This document shows, piece by piece, positions 32,777 through 41,196 of a stretch of 55,064 nt of DNA. This stretch comes from Oceanospirillum multiglobuliferum (GTDB taxonomy: Bacteria > Pseudomonadota > Gammaproteobacteria > Pseudomonadales > Halomonadaceae). Each line of letters starts with the position of its first letter. The first letter of the stretch is position 1. The stretch covers positions 1 to 55,064 of the forward strand of contig NZ_FUXG01000020.1 in the NCBI RefSeq assembly GCF_900167095.1, written 5' to 3'. The notes below the pieces were generated by a model. The model had not been told where the DNA came from. It ran no database searches and saw only the letters and a list, made by a program, of their open reading frames with translations. A program made the position numbers and the translations under genes.

Positions 32777-33438
32777 GAGACAAGTGGAACCTACAAGGCA
32801 TAGGGATGACCTCTCAACGTACACGAGATCGCATGGTGGCACGTTTACGAGAGCAAGGTATTACCCATGCTGAGTTACTACAAGTAATGATACGCTTACC
32901 CCGACATATCTTTATTGATGATGCCTTGTCCCATCGCGCCTATGAAGATGTCTCTCTGCCAATTGGTTTTCAGCAAACCATCTCCCAACCTTGGATCGTG
33001 GCTAAAATGACGGAATTACTGCTGGAACAGCCCGAGCGCCCAAAGCGAGTACTTGAGCTGGGTACTGGCTCAGGTTATCAAACCGCTGTACTAGCGAGCT
33101 TATTTGCACAAGTGTTCAGCATTGAGCGTATCGGCTCATTCCAAGATAAAGCCCGCGCACGCTTTAGCGCCCTAAAACTAAATAACATCACCCTGAGGCA
33201 TGGTGACGGCTATCAAGGTTGGCCTGCAAAGGGTGAGTTTGATGCCATTTTAATTACGGCAGCTCCTGAATTTGTACCTGAAGCCTTGCTAGAGCAGTTA
33301 GCCCCTAATGGCTGCATCATTCTGCCGCTAGGGGCTGAACAACAAAAGCTTGTGCGAGTTACTAAAACAGAATCGGGCAGCCAAATCGAAACTATTACCG
33401 ATGTGAAATTCGTACCTTTAGTGGCAGGAGTCGCTTAA
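32773..33438 (+). CDS. pcm: protein-L-isoaspartate O-methyltransferase
   Basis: SAM-dependent repair of isoaspartyl residues in aged proteins. The 221-residue product has QTISQPWIVAKMTELL, the SAM-binding VLELGTGSGYQTAVLA and the post-motif GCIILPLG. Start taken at ATG 32773 in the ATGA overlap with surE (product begins MRDKWNLQGIGM); an internal ATG at residue 12 is a possible alternative. Confidence 0.96.
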   Translation: MRDKWNLQGIGMTSQRTRDRMVARLREQGITHAELLQVMIRLPRHIFIDDALSHRAYEDVSLPIGFQQTISQPWIVAKMTELLLEQPERPKRVLELGTGSGYQTAVLASLFAQVFSIERIGSFQDKARARFSALKLNNITLRHGDGYQGWPAKGEFDAILITAAPEFVPEALLEQLAPNGCIILPLGAEQQKLVRVTKTESGSQIETITDVKFVPLVAGVA

Positions 33439-33440
33439 CT

Positions 33441-34367
33441 GTGAATGCGCAACAACAGATCCAAATATTCTTTAAAGGCATGGCCATGGGAGCCGCAGAT
33501 GCAGTACCCGGTGTCTCAGGCGGCACAGTTGCCTTTATTACGGGGATTTATGAACAACTACTGGCCTCAATTCGCAGTATCAACCCTACTTTAATTTCAG
33601 TATGGCATCGTGAAGGCTTTAAAGCCGTTTGGCGCAAAATTGATGGGCAATTTTTAAGTACCTTATTAGCGGGTATCTTAAGTAGCATTTTGCTACTGGC
33701 GCATTTGATTAGTTATTTACTACTGAATCATCCCGTGCTGCTCTCGGCCTTCTTTTTTGGTTTAGTGCTGGCATCCGTAATTTTAATTTATCGGCAAATA
33801 GAAGGCCGTACTTTACTCACCTCTATTGGTTTAATCCTAGGTGTAATACTGATGAGTCTCATTAATCAGCTTATGCCGAGCCTAAGCGTTGATCAGCCTT
33901 GGCAAGTTGTGTTGGCGGGCGCTATCGCTATCTGCGCCATGATTCTTCCCGGTATTTCAGGCAGTTTTTTACTTTTAGTGATGGGTATCTATGGTGGCAT
34001 TATTCAGGCGGTTAAGAGCTTTGATTTCTTGGTGTTAGGTCTATTCGCAACGGGCTGTGTGCTGGGTATTTTAAGTTTTTCACACTTGCTAGGCTGGCTA
34101 TTCAATCGCTTCAGAGCGATGACGCTAGCAGTCTTGACGGGGGTATTAATCGGCTCTCTACAACAGATCTGGCCTTGGAAACAAATGGTGTCTTATAAGC
34201 TAGGACGTCATGGTGAGGCCGTGCCCATTGCTCAAACGAATATCTTTCCATCAGAGTTTACTCTATTAACAGGGGCAGATGCCCAATTACTGCCAGCATT
34301 GCTGATTATGCTGCTAGGATTTGCTCTGGTTTTAGCATTTGAATTGAAATCTGACAGAAAAAACTAA
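33441..34367 (+). CDS. DUF368 family polyprenyl-phosphate translocase-like membrane protein
   Basis: A 308-residue inner-membrane protein with about eight hydrophobic segments. It carries the DUF368 hallmark near the N-terminus, MGAADAVPGVSGGTVAFITGIYE, and a second internal copy, CAMILPGISGSFLLLVMGIYGGI, around residue 175. DUF368 proteins (PopT type) have been linked to recycling of undecaprenyl phosphate across the membrane; a role here is by family only. It starts with GTG at 33441, two bases after pcm. It occupies the place where nlpD normally sits between pcm and rpoS. Confidence 0.88.
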   Translation: MNAQQQIQIFFKGMAMGAADAVPGVSGGTVAFITGIYEQLLASIRSINPTLISVWHREGFKAVWRKIDGQFLSTLLAGILSSILLLAHLISYLLLNHPVLLSAFFFGLVLASVILIYRQIEGRTLLTSIGLILGVILMSLINQLMPSLSVDQPWQVVLAGAIAICAMILPGISGSFLLLVMGIYGGIIQAVKSFDFLVLGLFATGCVLGILSFSHLLGWLFNRFRAMTLAVLTGVLIGSLQQIWPWKQMVSYKLGRHGEAVPIAQTNIFPSEFTLLTGADAQLLPALLIMLLGFALVLAFELKSDRKN

Positions 34368-34837
34368 TCTATTGATTATTTTTTCCATACCTCCTATCCC
34401 TATGATCTTTCAGATTAATTACCCTATATTAGAGTAGATAGTCTGGAAGACTCATTATCTTAATCATATCTTTTTTTAACTCCTTACAAAAAAGTGTTTG
34501 CTAAAGTTCATACCTTGGTAGTAGCTTATTAGTCAGTTAGACGCATTGGTCACAATGTAATAGCTACTGTGAAGCATCCCTTTTTTCGGCCATTAGGCTT
34601 AGACTTTAAGCCCTTCAGCCCAGAAGCTTCGCAAAAGACCTCATAAAAAAATAGTGTGTAAATGTCTGACCTTAAAGGTCAAACAAGGCCAGTCATTGGT
34701 CGGTTGTGACATTGTTTTCTACACCGGACGTGGCGCTCACAACACCCAGTTTAGGGCCTGATAAATAACAACAAAGCCAGTATTTTGTTTTCAAACCTTG
34801 AAACAGTATATATGGCTCAGGACGTGGGAATGCAGCT
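34368..34837 (+). promoter_or_regulatory. 470-base non-coding region and leader upstream of rpoS
   Basis: No protein gene is visible. Structured elements include GGCTTA-GACTT-TAAGCC near 34590-34605, a 13-base palindrome GACCTTAAAGGTC (34668-34680), and GTTGTGA (34703-34709) pairing with TCACAAC (34737-34743). In Enterobacteria the rpoS promoter lies in nlpD and gives a long structured leader bound by Hfq and small RNAs; this region may serve the same role without nlpD. No convincing promoter was assigned. Confidence 0.45.
34818..34830 (+). promoter_or_regulatory. two GGA motifs at the rpoS Shine-Dalgarno, candidate CsrA/RsmA sites
   Basis: The sequence just before the rpoS ATG (34838) reads CTCAGGACGTGGGAATG, with GGA at 34820-34822 and 34827-34829. 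The first, CAGGACGT, is one base from the CsrA core CAGGAUGU. The second overlaps the only plausible ribosome-binding purines. Confidence 0.4.
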
Positions 34838-35833
34838 ATGACTACTTTAGAGAAAGACTTCATCACCGATGAAATAGATTCAGAACTAGAACTTGACCTA
34901 GTAGATGATTGCGACGATATAGATGACGAGCAAATGTCTGCCTCAGAAGCCGAAGAGGCTTTCGAACGTGCTCTCGAACGCGAAGACAAAACAGAGAAAA
35001 GCCTTGATGCCACTCAGCTTTATTTGAATGAGATCGGGTTTTCCCCTTTGTTATCACCTGAAGAAGAGGTGTTCTACGGTCGTCTGGCTCGTAAGGGTGA
35101 TGCCGCTGGCCGCCGCCGTATGATCGAAAGCAATCTACGTTTGGTGGTTAAAATTGCCCGCCGCTATTTGAATCGAGGACTAACCCTACTAGATCTTATT
35201 GAAGAAGGTAATCTTGGTCTTATTCGTGCCGTTGAGAAATTCGATCCAGAGCGTGGTTTTCGCTTCTCAACCTACGCTACTTGGTGGATTCGTCAAACCA
35301 TAGAACGCGCACTAATGAACCAAACTCGCACCATTCGCTTACCCATTCATGTCGTAAAAGAACTGAATGTCTACTTGCGGGCAGCGAGAGAGCTGACTCA
35401 AAAGCTAGACCATGAAGCAACCCCAGAAGAGATCGCAGAAGCACTAGATCGCCCCGTTGAAACTGTGAAAAAAATGCTGGGTTTGAATGAACGCGTCACT
35501 TCTGTTGATTATCCAGCAGGTAGCGATGTTGATCGCCCTCTGATAGAGACCATCGCTGACTCAGAAGATATGGACCCCGCCCAGACACTGCAACGTAATG
35601 ATTTCAGTGAACATATTGATATGTGGTTAGGTGAGCTCAGCGAAAAACAATCAGAAGTAGTAGTACGTCGTTTTGGTCTGCATGGTTATGAACCATCAAC
35701 GCTAGAGGAAGTAGGCGATGAAATAGGTCTAACTCGCGAGCGTGTGCGCCAAATCCAAGTAGAAGCACTACGTCGTTTACGCCGAATTATGGAAAAGCAA
35801 GGTCTATCCATTGACTCAGTATTTGATAACTGA
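34838..35833 (+). CDS. rpoS: RNA polymerase sigma factor RpoS (sigma-38)
   Basis: General stress and stationary-phase sigma factor. The 331-residue product has an acidic N-terminus, region 1.2 ([17 protein letters not shown]), region 2 ([19 protein letters not shown], then [17 protein letters not shown] and [16 protein letters not shown]), region 3 and region 4 with the helix-turn-helix [20 protein letters not shown]. The lack of a long RpoD-type non-conserved insert, the RpoS-like length and the surE-pcm linkage support RpoS rather than RpoD. It ends in [10 protein letters not shown]. nlpD is absent upstream; a terminator and a CsrB-like RNA follow. Confidence 0.96.
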   Translation: MTTLEKDFITDEIDSELELDLVDDCDDIDDEQMSASEAEEAFERALEREDKTEKSLDATQLYLNEIGFSPLLSPEEEVFYGRLARKGDAAGRRRMIESNLRLVVKIARRYLNRGLTLLDLIEEGNLGLIRAVEKFDPERGFRFSTYATWWIRQTIERALMNQTRTIRLPIHVVKELNVYLRAARELTQKLDHEATPEEIAEALDRPVETVKKMLGLNERVTSVDYPAGSDVDRPLIETIADSEDMDPAQTLQRNDFSEHIDMWLGELSEKQSEVVVRRFGLHGYEPSTLEEVGDEIGLTRERVRQIQVEALRRLRRIMEKQGLSIDSVFDN

Positions 35834-35863
35834 AGCAATACACTTAGCTTCCAACCTCTAAAA

Positions 35864-35890
35864 CCACGCTAATCTGAGCGTGGTTTTTTT
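35864..35890 (+). terminator. rho-independent terminator of rpoS
   Basis: CCACGCT (35864-35870) and AGCGTGG (35877-35883) form a perfect stem with loop AATCTG, followed by seven T. Confidence 0.9.
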
Positions 35891-35949
35891 ATGCATGCTA
35901 CCCAGAGTTCTTGCCCCAAAATCATCTAATGGCAGTTTAGCCTATGCTT

Positions 35950-35967
35950 TGTAAGAGATTGCCTACA
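35950..35967 (+). promoter_or_regulatory. GacA-box-like upstream activating sequence
   Basis: TGTAAG-AGATTG-CCTACA matches the Pseudomonas GacA upstream activating sequence TGTAAG-N6-CTTACA with one mismatch. Its centre is about 180 bases before the predicted start of the small RNA, the distance reported for rsmY/rsmZ-type genes. Confidence 0.65.
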
Positions 35968-36125
35968 AAAGCTTACGACAATGTCAGTTATTTCAGTTGT
36001 TATTATGCCTTCCTCTATAAGATAAAAATATTAAATGCTTAAAATTCAAACAGTTATAAGAGCAAAGGCTTTCTACCGTTGTTCAACAAGTAGAAACTAA
36101 TGGTTTTAGACTGATTTTTAATTTT

Positions 36126-36131
36126 TAGAAT
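36126..36131 (+). promoter_or_regulatory. predicted -10 element of the CsrB-like RNA
   Basis: TAGAAT lies in an AT-rich stretch, 24 bases before the first GGA motif of the RNA and about 180 bases from the GacA-like box. No good -35 is present, as expected for an activator-dependent promoter. The transcript would start near 36138. Confidence 0.45.
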
Positions 36132-36137
36132 TTGTTA

Positions 36138-36492
36138 AAGTGACTGGGCGCTAAGGAAAACAGTGCAGCCGGACAAGATGTTCGGTAATGGAGATAACAC
36201 GGGATTATGGATCTAGAGTGACAGACAGGGATGCTAGGAAGCAATGTCATAGGAGTGTCACAGGGAAAGCTTAGGATAAGCTAGCAGTCAGGATAGATTG
36301 CAATGGAAAGGAGTTACGACGGATCGTAATTCAGGTGGGCTAGGATGCTTACTAAGGATCAATGGATAGGAACGGCCGACAAGGAACGCAGGAGCAACAG
36401 TCAACAGGATGCCGAAGGAGTCAACTCAGGATGAGTTGTGATCAAGGAATAGGTCACAAAGGGATTATAGGGCGGCTAGGCCGCCCTTCTCA
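36138..36492 (+). ncRNA. csrB: CsrB/RsmZ-type CsrA-sequestering small RNA
   Basis: A roughly 355-base RNA with no open reading frame and 25 GGA triplets between 36155 and 36464. Several sit in the loop of short perfect hairpins: GCTTA-GGA-TAAGC (36269-36281), TTACGA-CGGA-TCGTAA (36314-36329) and CAACTCA-GGA-TGAGTTG (36422-36438). Copies of the CsrB-type core AGGATG occur at 36342, 36406 and 36428. This GGA-in-loop design is the hallmark of RNAs that bind many CsrA/RsmA dimers and so relieve translational repression. It ends at a GC-rich terminator. The place directly after rpoS is that of rsmZ in Pseudomonas, while the length and GGA number resemble enteric CsrB. A GacA-like box lies about 180 bases upstream. 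The exact 5' end is inferred. Confidence 0.88.
36470..36490 (+). terminator. terminator of the CsrB-like RNA
   Basis: GGGCGGC (36470-36476), loop TAG, GCCGCCC (36480-36486), then TTCTCATTTCTC. A strong stem with a mixed T-rich tail. Confidence 0.8.
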
Positions 36493-36565
36493 TTTCTCAA
36501 GTGTATAACGCTCTACCTACCTTTATGCCTTCATACCAACTATTACTCACACTCACAACCTGCGT

Positions 36566-37393
36566 CTAGTACTTCACTCCAAGTGCCTTTGCCTTGTTAG
36601 CAATGTTATCAGTCAACAAGTTCTCTGCTATTTGTGCCTTTGAGTAATAGCGTTCCAATATCTCATAATAAGTGCCATTCGCTAGAATAGTGTCCAAACC
36701 TTGATTAAATTTTTCGATTAGCCCTGTTTGGTTTTTGTGAAAAACCAAACCAATGGGTACCGTCAAGATTGGTTTTTTCACCGTGGTAAACTTATTTACA
36801 CTGTCAGGAAAGAGCTTGCCAATCAAAGCCCAACCAGCAGTTTCACCACCAATAGCAAAGTCTATACGATCCGCATTAAGCATTCTAAAGTTGAGTTCTA
36901 GCTTGCTGACCCACTGAATATTTAACCCCGCATCAGTTACCACTGGCGTAGTTGAACTGCCACGAACATTGCCAATATTATAAATCTGAAGCTCACTCAA
37001 GGCTTGATAAGCAATGTCTTTCTTGAAGGTGCTTTTTTTATAAAACAGCATAAAGTGAATATTAAACAGATTCACCACCTCAACAAGATCATCAGCTTTA
37101 TCTTTAATAAACCAATTAATGGAACCAAGATTAGCAGGATGCCTTTCAGTGACTACGGACTCGACACTGCGAATCATTGGAATATAGTCAAATTCTATTG
37201 TCACACCTGCAGCCTTAAATGCTGCCTCGGTCAGATCACTAGCTACACCATAGCCTTTGCCCGGTATTTTTTCAGACTGAAAAAGAGGCGGGTACTCTAT
37301 GGTAGAAAGGCGAATGGCGCTATTGGCAAAAGTTGTCGCACTGTAGCTCAACAACAGCAGCAAAACTAAGTGCGCTTTTTTTATTAAGGACAT
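36566..37393 (-). CDS. periplasmic solute-binding protein, family 3 (amino-acid type)
   Basis: A 275-residue secreted protein: signal peptide MSLIKKAHLVLLLLLSYS and on to about residue 23 (TTFA), then a SBP_bac_3-type fold (LSTIEYPPLF, GYGVASDLTEAAFKAAG, and later LGLVFHKN-like PIGLVFHKNQTGLIEKFNQGLDTILANGTY). Such proteins bind polar amino acids or similar small ligands. No ABC permease or ATPase gene is near, so it may not serve transport. It lies 90 bases downstream of a histidine kinase on the same strand, with AGGG five bases before its ATG. Ligand unknown. Confidence 0.8.
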   Translation of the reverse strand: MSLIKKAHLVLLLLLSYSATTFANSAIRLSTIEYPPLFQSEKIPGKGYGVASDLTEAAFKAAGVTIEFDYIPMIRSVESVVTERHPANLGSINWFIKDKADDLVEVVNLFNIHFMLFYKKSTFKKDIAYQALSELQIYNIGNVRGSSTTPVVTDAGLNIQWVSKLELNFRMLNADRIDFAIGGETAGWALIGKLFPDSVNKFTTVKKPILTVPIGLVFHKNQTGLIEKFNQGLDTILANGTYYEILERYYSKAQIAENLLTDNIANKAKALGVKY

Positions 37394-37482
37394 TGTTACC
37401 CTAGTATTTAGAGGTTTTCTTATTTTTTCACCTAAATCAAGATAGCACAGTCATGCGCTAAAGTGCCCAAGTTTAACCGACA

Positions 37483-38448
37483 TCACAACGCAAGTGGAAT
37501 ATGCAGACTGAATGTTGTGCCTTTGTCCAGCTCACTTGAAACCTCTACATGGCCGCCAACGCCTTGTACCAATCCATGTACAATGGATAAACCAAGGCCT
37601 GTGCCTTCGCCAACGGCCTTAGTGGTATAAAAAGGTTCAAATAATCGCTCTATTTGATGAGCAGCTATACCGCTACCTTGATCTGTCACGCTAAGCAGTG
37701 CCATCTTGCCCTTTTGCTCTAATCGAACTTGAATCACTCCCCCTTGGCTATTGTAACTATCCTCTGCATTGGTAATAAGCGCCAATGTTATATCAGCAAT
37801 TTGACTTGAACTTAATGCGACTGGGCAAGGTTGATCTGTAAGATCAAAGCTAAGTTTACTCTGCATAGAAAGAGCTGCGCGATAAAGCAACTGGTGTTGA
37901 TCTAGCTCTTTTTGCAGGTCATATACTTCTGTTTCAGCAAGCGGCTCCTGTCGACTAAACCTTAATAGCTCACCTAACACATTGTGGGCATTATTAGCTG
38001 CCAGTAATATTTTCTCCATAAAGGGCTGTAACGGGCTGTCTGATGGTAACTGTTTTTGCGCTAAGCGAGACAATGTCATGATGGGCTGCAAATAGTTATT
38101 TGCTGAATGTGCAACACCTCCAGCTAACGTTCCCAGTGATTGGATTTTTTGTGCATGCGCCAACTCACGTTCCAATTTCAGACGGTAGGTCATCTCTTTT
38201 TTGAGCGCTTGTGCTTGATAGTACGCATTGAAGGCAAAAGTGAACGCACTCGTGATTAAAGCTGACAGGGCTGCCATGATCAGTTCATCTAACTCCCAGT
38301 CTTCGTGGGTACGAGAGAACTCATATACAGTTTCAAACGTTTCTATTTCGATCAATACAACACTTAAAAAGATGAAAACGCCGACTGCAATAATGAATTG
38401 TTTCCGATTACTAAGACCCGATACTGGGTGTTCCGTTTGCGATGACAT
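37483..38448 (-). CDS. membrane sensor histidine kinase
   Basis: A 321-residue kinase with two membrane helices (about 17-35 and 57-76) around a short acidic periplasmic loop. A phospho-acceptor region follows (LGTLAGGVAHSANNYLQP, His near residue 113), then the ATPase domain with N box TLALITNAEDS, G1 VTDQGSGI, F box RLFEPFYTTK and G2 GTGLGLSIVHG. The H-box has SANN where relatives usually have DFNN. No receiver domain and no response-regulator gene nearby. AAGGAG precedes the ATG. The solute-binding protein downstream could be its periplasmic input; this is inference. Confidence 0.85.
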   Translation of the reverse strand: MSSQTEHPVSGLSNRKQFIIAVGVFIFLSVVLIEIETFETVYEFSRTHEDWELDELIMAALSALITSAFTFAFNAYYQAQALKKEMTYRLKLERELAHAQKIQSLGTLAGGVAHSANNYLQPIMTLSRLAQKQLPSDSPLQPFMEKILLAANNAHNVLGELLRFSRQEPLAETEVYDLQKELDQHQLLYRAALSMQSKLSFDLTDQPCPVALSSSQIADITLALITNAEDSYNSQGGVIQVRLEQKGKMALLSVTDQGSGIAAHQIERLFEPFYTTKAVGEGTGLGLSIVHGLVQGVGGHVEVSSELDKGTTFSLHIPLAL

Positions 38449-38503
38449 AGGGCTAGCTCCTTGAAGTCAACGAGGGAAATAAATAGGGTAATTTTATTTT
38501 TAC

Positions 38504-38535
38504 GTAAAAAAAGCGACCAGAGTCGCTTTTTTTAC
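38504..38535. terminator. bidirectional terminator between trpS and the histidine kinase
   Basis: GTAAAAAAAGCGAC (38504-38517) and GTCGCTTTTTTTAC (38522-38535) form a perfect 14-bp stem with loop CAGA and T runs on either strand. It ends trpS on the minus strand. Confidence 0.85.
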
Positions 38536-38553
38536 AGGTAATTAGAGAACCCG

Positions 38554-39597
38554 CTAAACAAAAGCACCAAAACCAACCGCTTTGCGCAATTGTGCCATCA
38601 GTGGAGAAGCATGATCACGGGCTTTTTCAGCACCTTTTTTCATAACCTCTTCAACATAGCCCATATCATTCATCAATTCGACATAACGAGCGCGCGGCGC
38701 TTGAATCTGACTATTCACCAGTTCAAACAGCTCATTTTTCATCTCGCCCCAGCCAATTCCATTTTCATAACGTAAACGCATATCTGCCACTTGTCCCTCA
38801 TCCGCAAATGCCTGCCAGATTTGGAACAATGTGCAACCTTCCGTTTCTTTTGGCTCACCTGGTTCTAATGAATTGGTTTTGATTTTACGAATCAGCTTCA
38901 ACAGTTTTTTCTCTGGCTCAAACAACGGAATGGTGTTGTTATAGCTTTTACTCATTTTACGACCATCTAAGCCGTTCAGCACTGCAACACTTTCTTCTAT
39001 GCGTGCCTCTGGCAGTTTGAAGAATTGGCCTTGATAGATATGGTTAAAGCGCTGCGCCACATCTCGTGCCATCTCAATATGCTGAATTTGATCACGACCT
39101 ACAGGTACATCTGTTGCATTAAACATCAAAATGTCAGCTGCCATTAATATTGGGTAGCTGAACAGTCCCATCGTGATGCCTTTATCAGGATCTGCACTGC
39201 TATCAGCTTCATTTTCTTGCACTGCTGCTTTATAGGCGTGGGCACGATTCATTAAGCCTTTGGCACAGACGCAAGTTAGCAGCCAAGTCAGCTCTGTAAT
39301 TTCAGGCACATCAGACTGACGGTAAAACACGGCATTGTCTGTGTCTAAGCCTAGGGCAAGCCAAGTCGCTGCGATCTCACGACGAGACTCTTGTACACGC
39401 TGAGGCTCATGGCATTTAATCAGCGCGTGTAAATCTGCCAAGAAATAAAACGATTCATTATTGGCATCACGGCTGGCTTCAATCGCAGGGCGAATCGCGC
39501 CCACGTAGTTGCCCAAGTGAGGGGTGCCAGTGGTGGTGATACCGGTTAGAACGCGACGCTTTTCAGCAGATTGTGTTGTTGTAGTGTCCATGCTCAT
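38554..39597 (-). CDS. trpS: tryptophanyl-tRNA synthetase
   Basis: Class I synthetase charging tRNA-Trp. The 347-residue product has the HIGH-like motif GTPHLGNYVGAI near residue 25, the KMSKS loop LDGRKMSKSYNNTIPLF near 215, and FSYPILMAADILMF and VGRDQIQHIEMARD for substrate binding. The family core runs the full length. Two close ATGs (39597 and 39591) are possible starts; no strong ribosome-binding site separates them. Confidence 0.96.
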   Translation of the reverse strand: MSMDTTTTQSAEKRRVLTGITTTGTPHLGNYVGAIRPAIEASRDANNESFYFLADLHALIKCHEPQRVQESRREIAATWLALGLDTDNAVFYRQSDVPEITELTWLLTCVCAKGLMNRAHAYKAAVQENEADSSADPDKGITMGLFSYPILMAADILMFNATDVPVGRDQIQHIEMARDVAQRFNHIYQGQFFKLPEARIEESVAVLNGLDGRKMSKSYNNTIPLFEPEKKLLKLIRKIKTNSLEPGEPKETEGCTLFQIWQAFADEGQVADMRLRYENGIGWGEMKNELFELVNSQIQAPRARYVELMNDMGYVEEVMKKGAEKARDHASPLMAQLRKAVGFGAFV

Positions 39598-39633
39598 ATC
39601 TTGTATTAAATAAGTAAAATCAATCAGTAACGA

Positions 39634-40815
39634 TTAAAGCGTTATGCTAACAGCGTTTGCGGCACGCTTGGCTTTTTCAATGGCAAGCTCAATGCTGTTA
39701 TCCAGTGCAAGTGCCACACCCATACGGCGCTCGCCTTGTACTTCAGGCTTGCCAAATAGGCGCAGCTGAGTATCAGGCTCGGCCAAGGCCGCTGATAAAT
39801 TACCAAAACAGGTTTGTGTTGAATGCCCTTCAACCAAAATCACAGCAGAGGCCGATGGGCCAAATTGACGAATACTTGGAATCGGCAAACCCAAAATAGC
39901 ACGTGCGTGTAGTGCAAACTCTGACAAATCTTGTGAAATCAATGTCACCATCCCTGTGTCATGCGGACGTGGTGAAACTTCACTGAAATACACTTGATCC
40001 CCTTTCACAAAGAGTTCAACACCAAATAAGCCTCTACCGCCTAGAGCATCCGTAATGGCTTGGCCGATACGCTGTGACTCTGCCAGTGCGGCTTCAGACA
40101 TCACCTGTGGCTGCCAAGACTCTCGATAGTCACCTTTTTCTTGGCGATGACCAATTGGCGCACAAAAACTAGTGCCGCCTGCATGACGAATGGTGAGTAG
40201 GGTAATTTCATAGTCAAAATCAACAAAGCCTTCAACGATGACTTTACCTGCACCTGCTCGACCACCCGCTTGAGCATACTCCCAAGCCTGATCAGCATCA
40301 GCAGGGGTTTTAACTACGCTTTGCCCCTTACCTGAGCTAGACATAATCGGTTTAACAACACAAGGCGTACCCACCTGTTCAATGGCGGCCAAATATTCAG
40401 CTTTTGTGCTGGCAAAACGATAAGGTGACGTGCTTAAACCTAGAGTTTCTGCCGCTAAACGACGGATACCTTCACGGTTCATCGTTAACTGTGTAGCACG
40501 AGCGGTAGGCACTACCGTGAAACCCTCTTGCTCTAAGGCCGCCAAAGTATCGGTGGCAATTGCTTCAATTTCAGGCACGATCAAATGAGGCTGCTCTTGC
40601 TCAATCACCGCCCTTAAAGCATCTCCATCTAACATAGAGATCACATGACTACGGTGAGCCACTTGCATGGCAGGCGCATTGGCATAGCGGTCAACCGCGA
40701 TGACTTCACAGCCCAAGCGCTGAAGCTCTATCACCACTTCTTTACCTAACTCTCCAGATCCGCACATTAAAACACGGGTGGCAGTTGGACTAAGTGGTGT
40801 ACCAATGCTGGTCAT
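39634..40815 (-). CDS. purT: formate-dependent phosphoribosylglycinamide formyltransferase (GAR transformylase 2)
   Basis: ATP-grasp enzyme that uses formate and ATP for the third purine step. The 393-residue product has [30 protein letters not shown], the ATP-grasp core [15 protein letters not shown], and [19 protein letters not shown] start at ATG 40815 ([13 protein letters not shown]), which has AAAGGAA 7 bases upstream; a longer frame adds 23 residues without family support. Confidence 0.96.
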   Translation of the reverse strand: MTSIGTPLSPTATRVLMCGSGELGKEVVIELQRLGCEVIAVDRYANAPAMQVAHRSHVISMLDGDALRAVIEQEQPHLIVPEIEAIATDTLAALEQEGFTVVPTARATQLTMNREGIRRLAAETLGLSTSPYRFASTKAEYLAAIEQVGTPCVVKPIMSSSGKGQSVVKTPADADQAWEYAQAGGRAGAGKVIVEGFVDFDYEITLLTIRHAGGTSFCAPIGHRQEKGDYRESWQPQVMSEAALAESQRIGQAITDALGGRGLFGVELFVKGDQVYFSEVSPRPHDTGMVTLISQDLSEFALHARAILGLPIPSIRQFGPSASAVILVEGHSTQTCFGNLSAALAEPDTQLRLFGKPEVQGERRMGVALALDNSIELAIEKAKRAANAVSITL

Positions 40816-40901
40816 AACAGATTCCTTTATCGTTAGTGCTTTTGGCTGTATATCAAGGGGAGGTTGTACAACCGTTTGGATCAAAAATTAGGTATCACAT
40901 A

Positions 40902-41126
40902 TTACAGAAAGGCTTTATCCAGTTCTGCACGACGTTGGCAGCTATTTAAGACCTGCTGCTTTTGTTCCTCTGTATAACGATTCCACTCACGAATTTCGTT
41001 ACCATCACGATAACAGCCAATGCAAAAACCCTTTTCATTTAGCGCACAAATACTAACGCAAGGTGAGGCGACAGAACGTGGCTTCACAAGCTTTGTGGGC
41101 TCTGGTTGGACGTTATTCAAACTCAC
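40902..41126 (-). CDS. DUF1289 family protein
   Basis: A 74-residue cytosolic protein with four cysteines in the DUF1289 pattern: SPCVSICALNEKGFCIGCYR followed by the family-typical NEIREWNRYTEEQK. The cysteines suggest metal or Fe-S binding; function is not established. The start is GTG at 41126 with GGAG five bases upstream. Often found near oxidoreductase or purine genes; here between purT and a gamma-carbonic-anhydrase-like gene. Confidence 0.85.
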   Translation of the reverse strand: MSLNNVQPEPTKLVKPRSVASPCVSICALNEKGFCIGCYRDGNEIREWNRYTEEQKQQVLNSCQRRAELDKAFL

Positions 41127-41196
41127 AGTAACTCCAGCGAAGCGATGAATGCTTCAACCTATTAAATCAATTCCTTAGAGGATACTTGTCCACAAA

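Noticed and set aside
34368-34837. Remnant of nlpD upstream of rpoS
   Set aside because: No LysM or M23 peptidase motif in any frame; nothing supports a pseudogene.
36566-38448. An amino-acid ABC transporter locus
   Set aside because: Only the binding protein is present; no permease or ATPase gene nearby.
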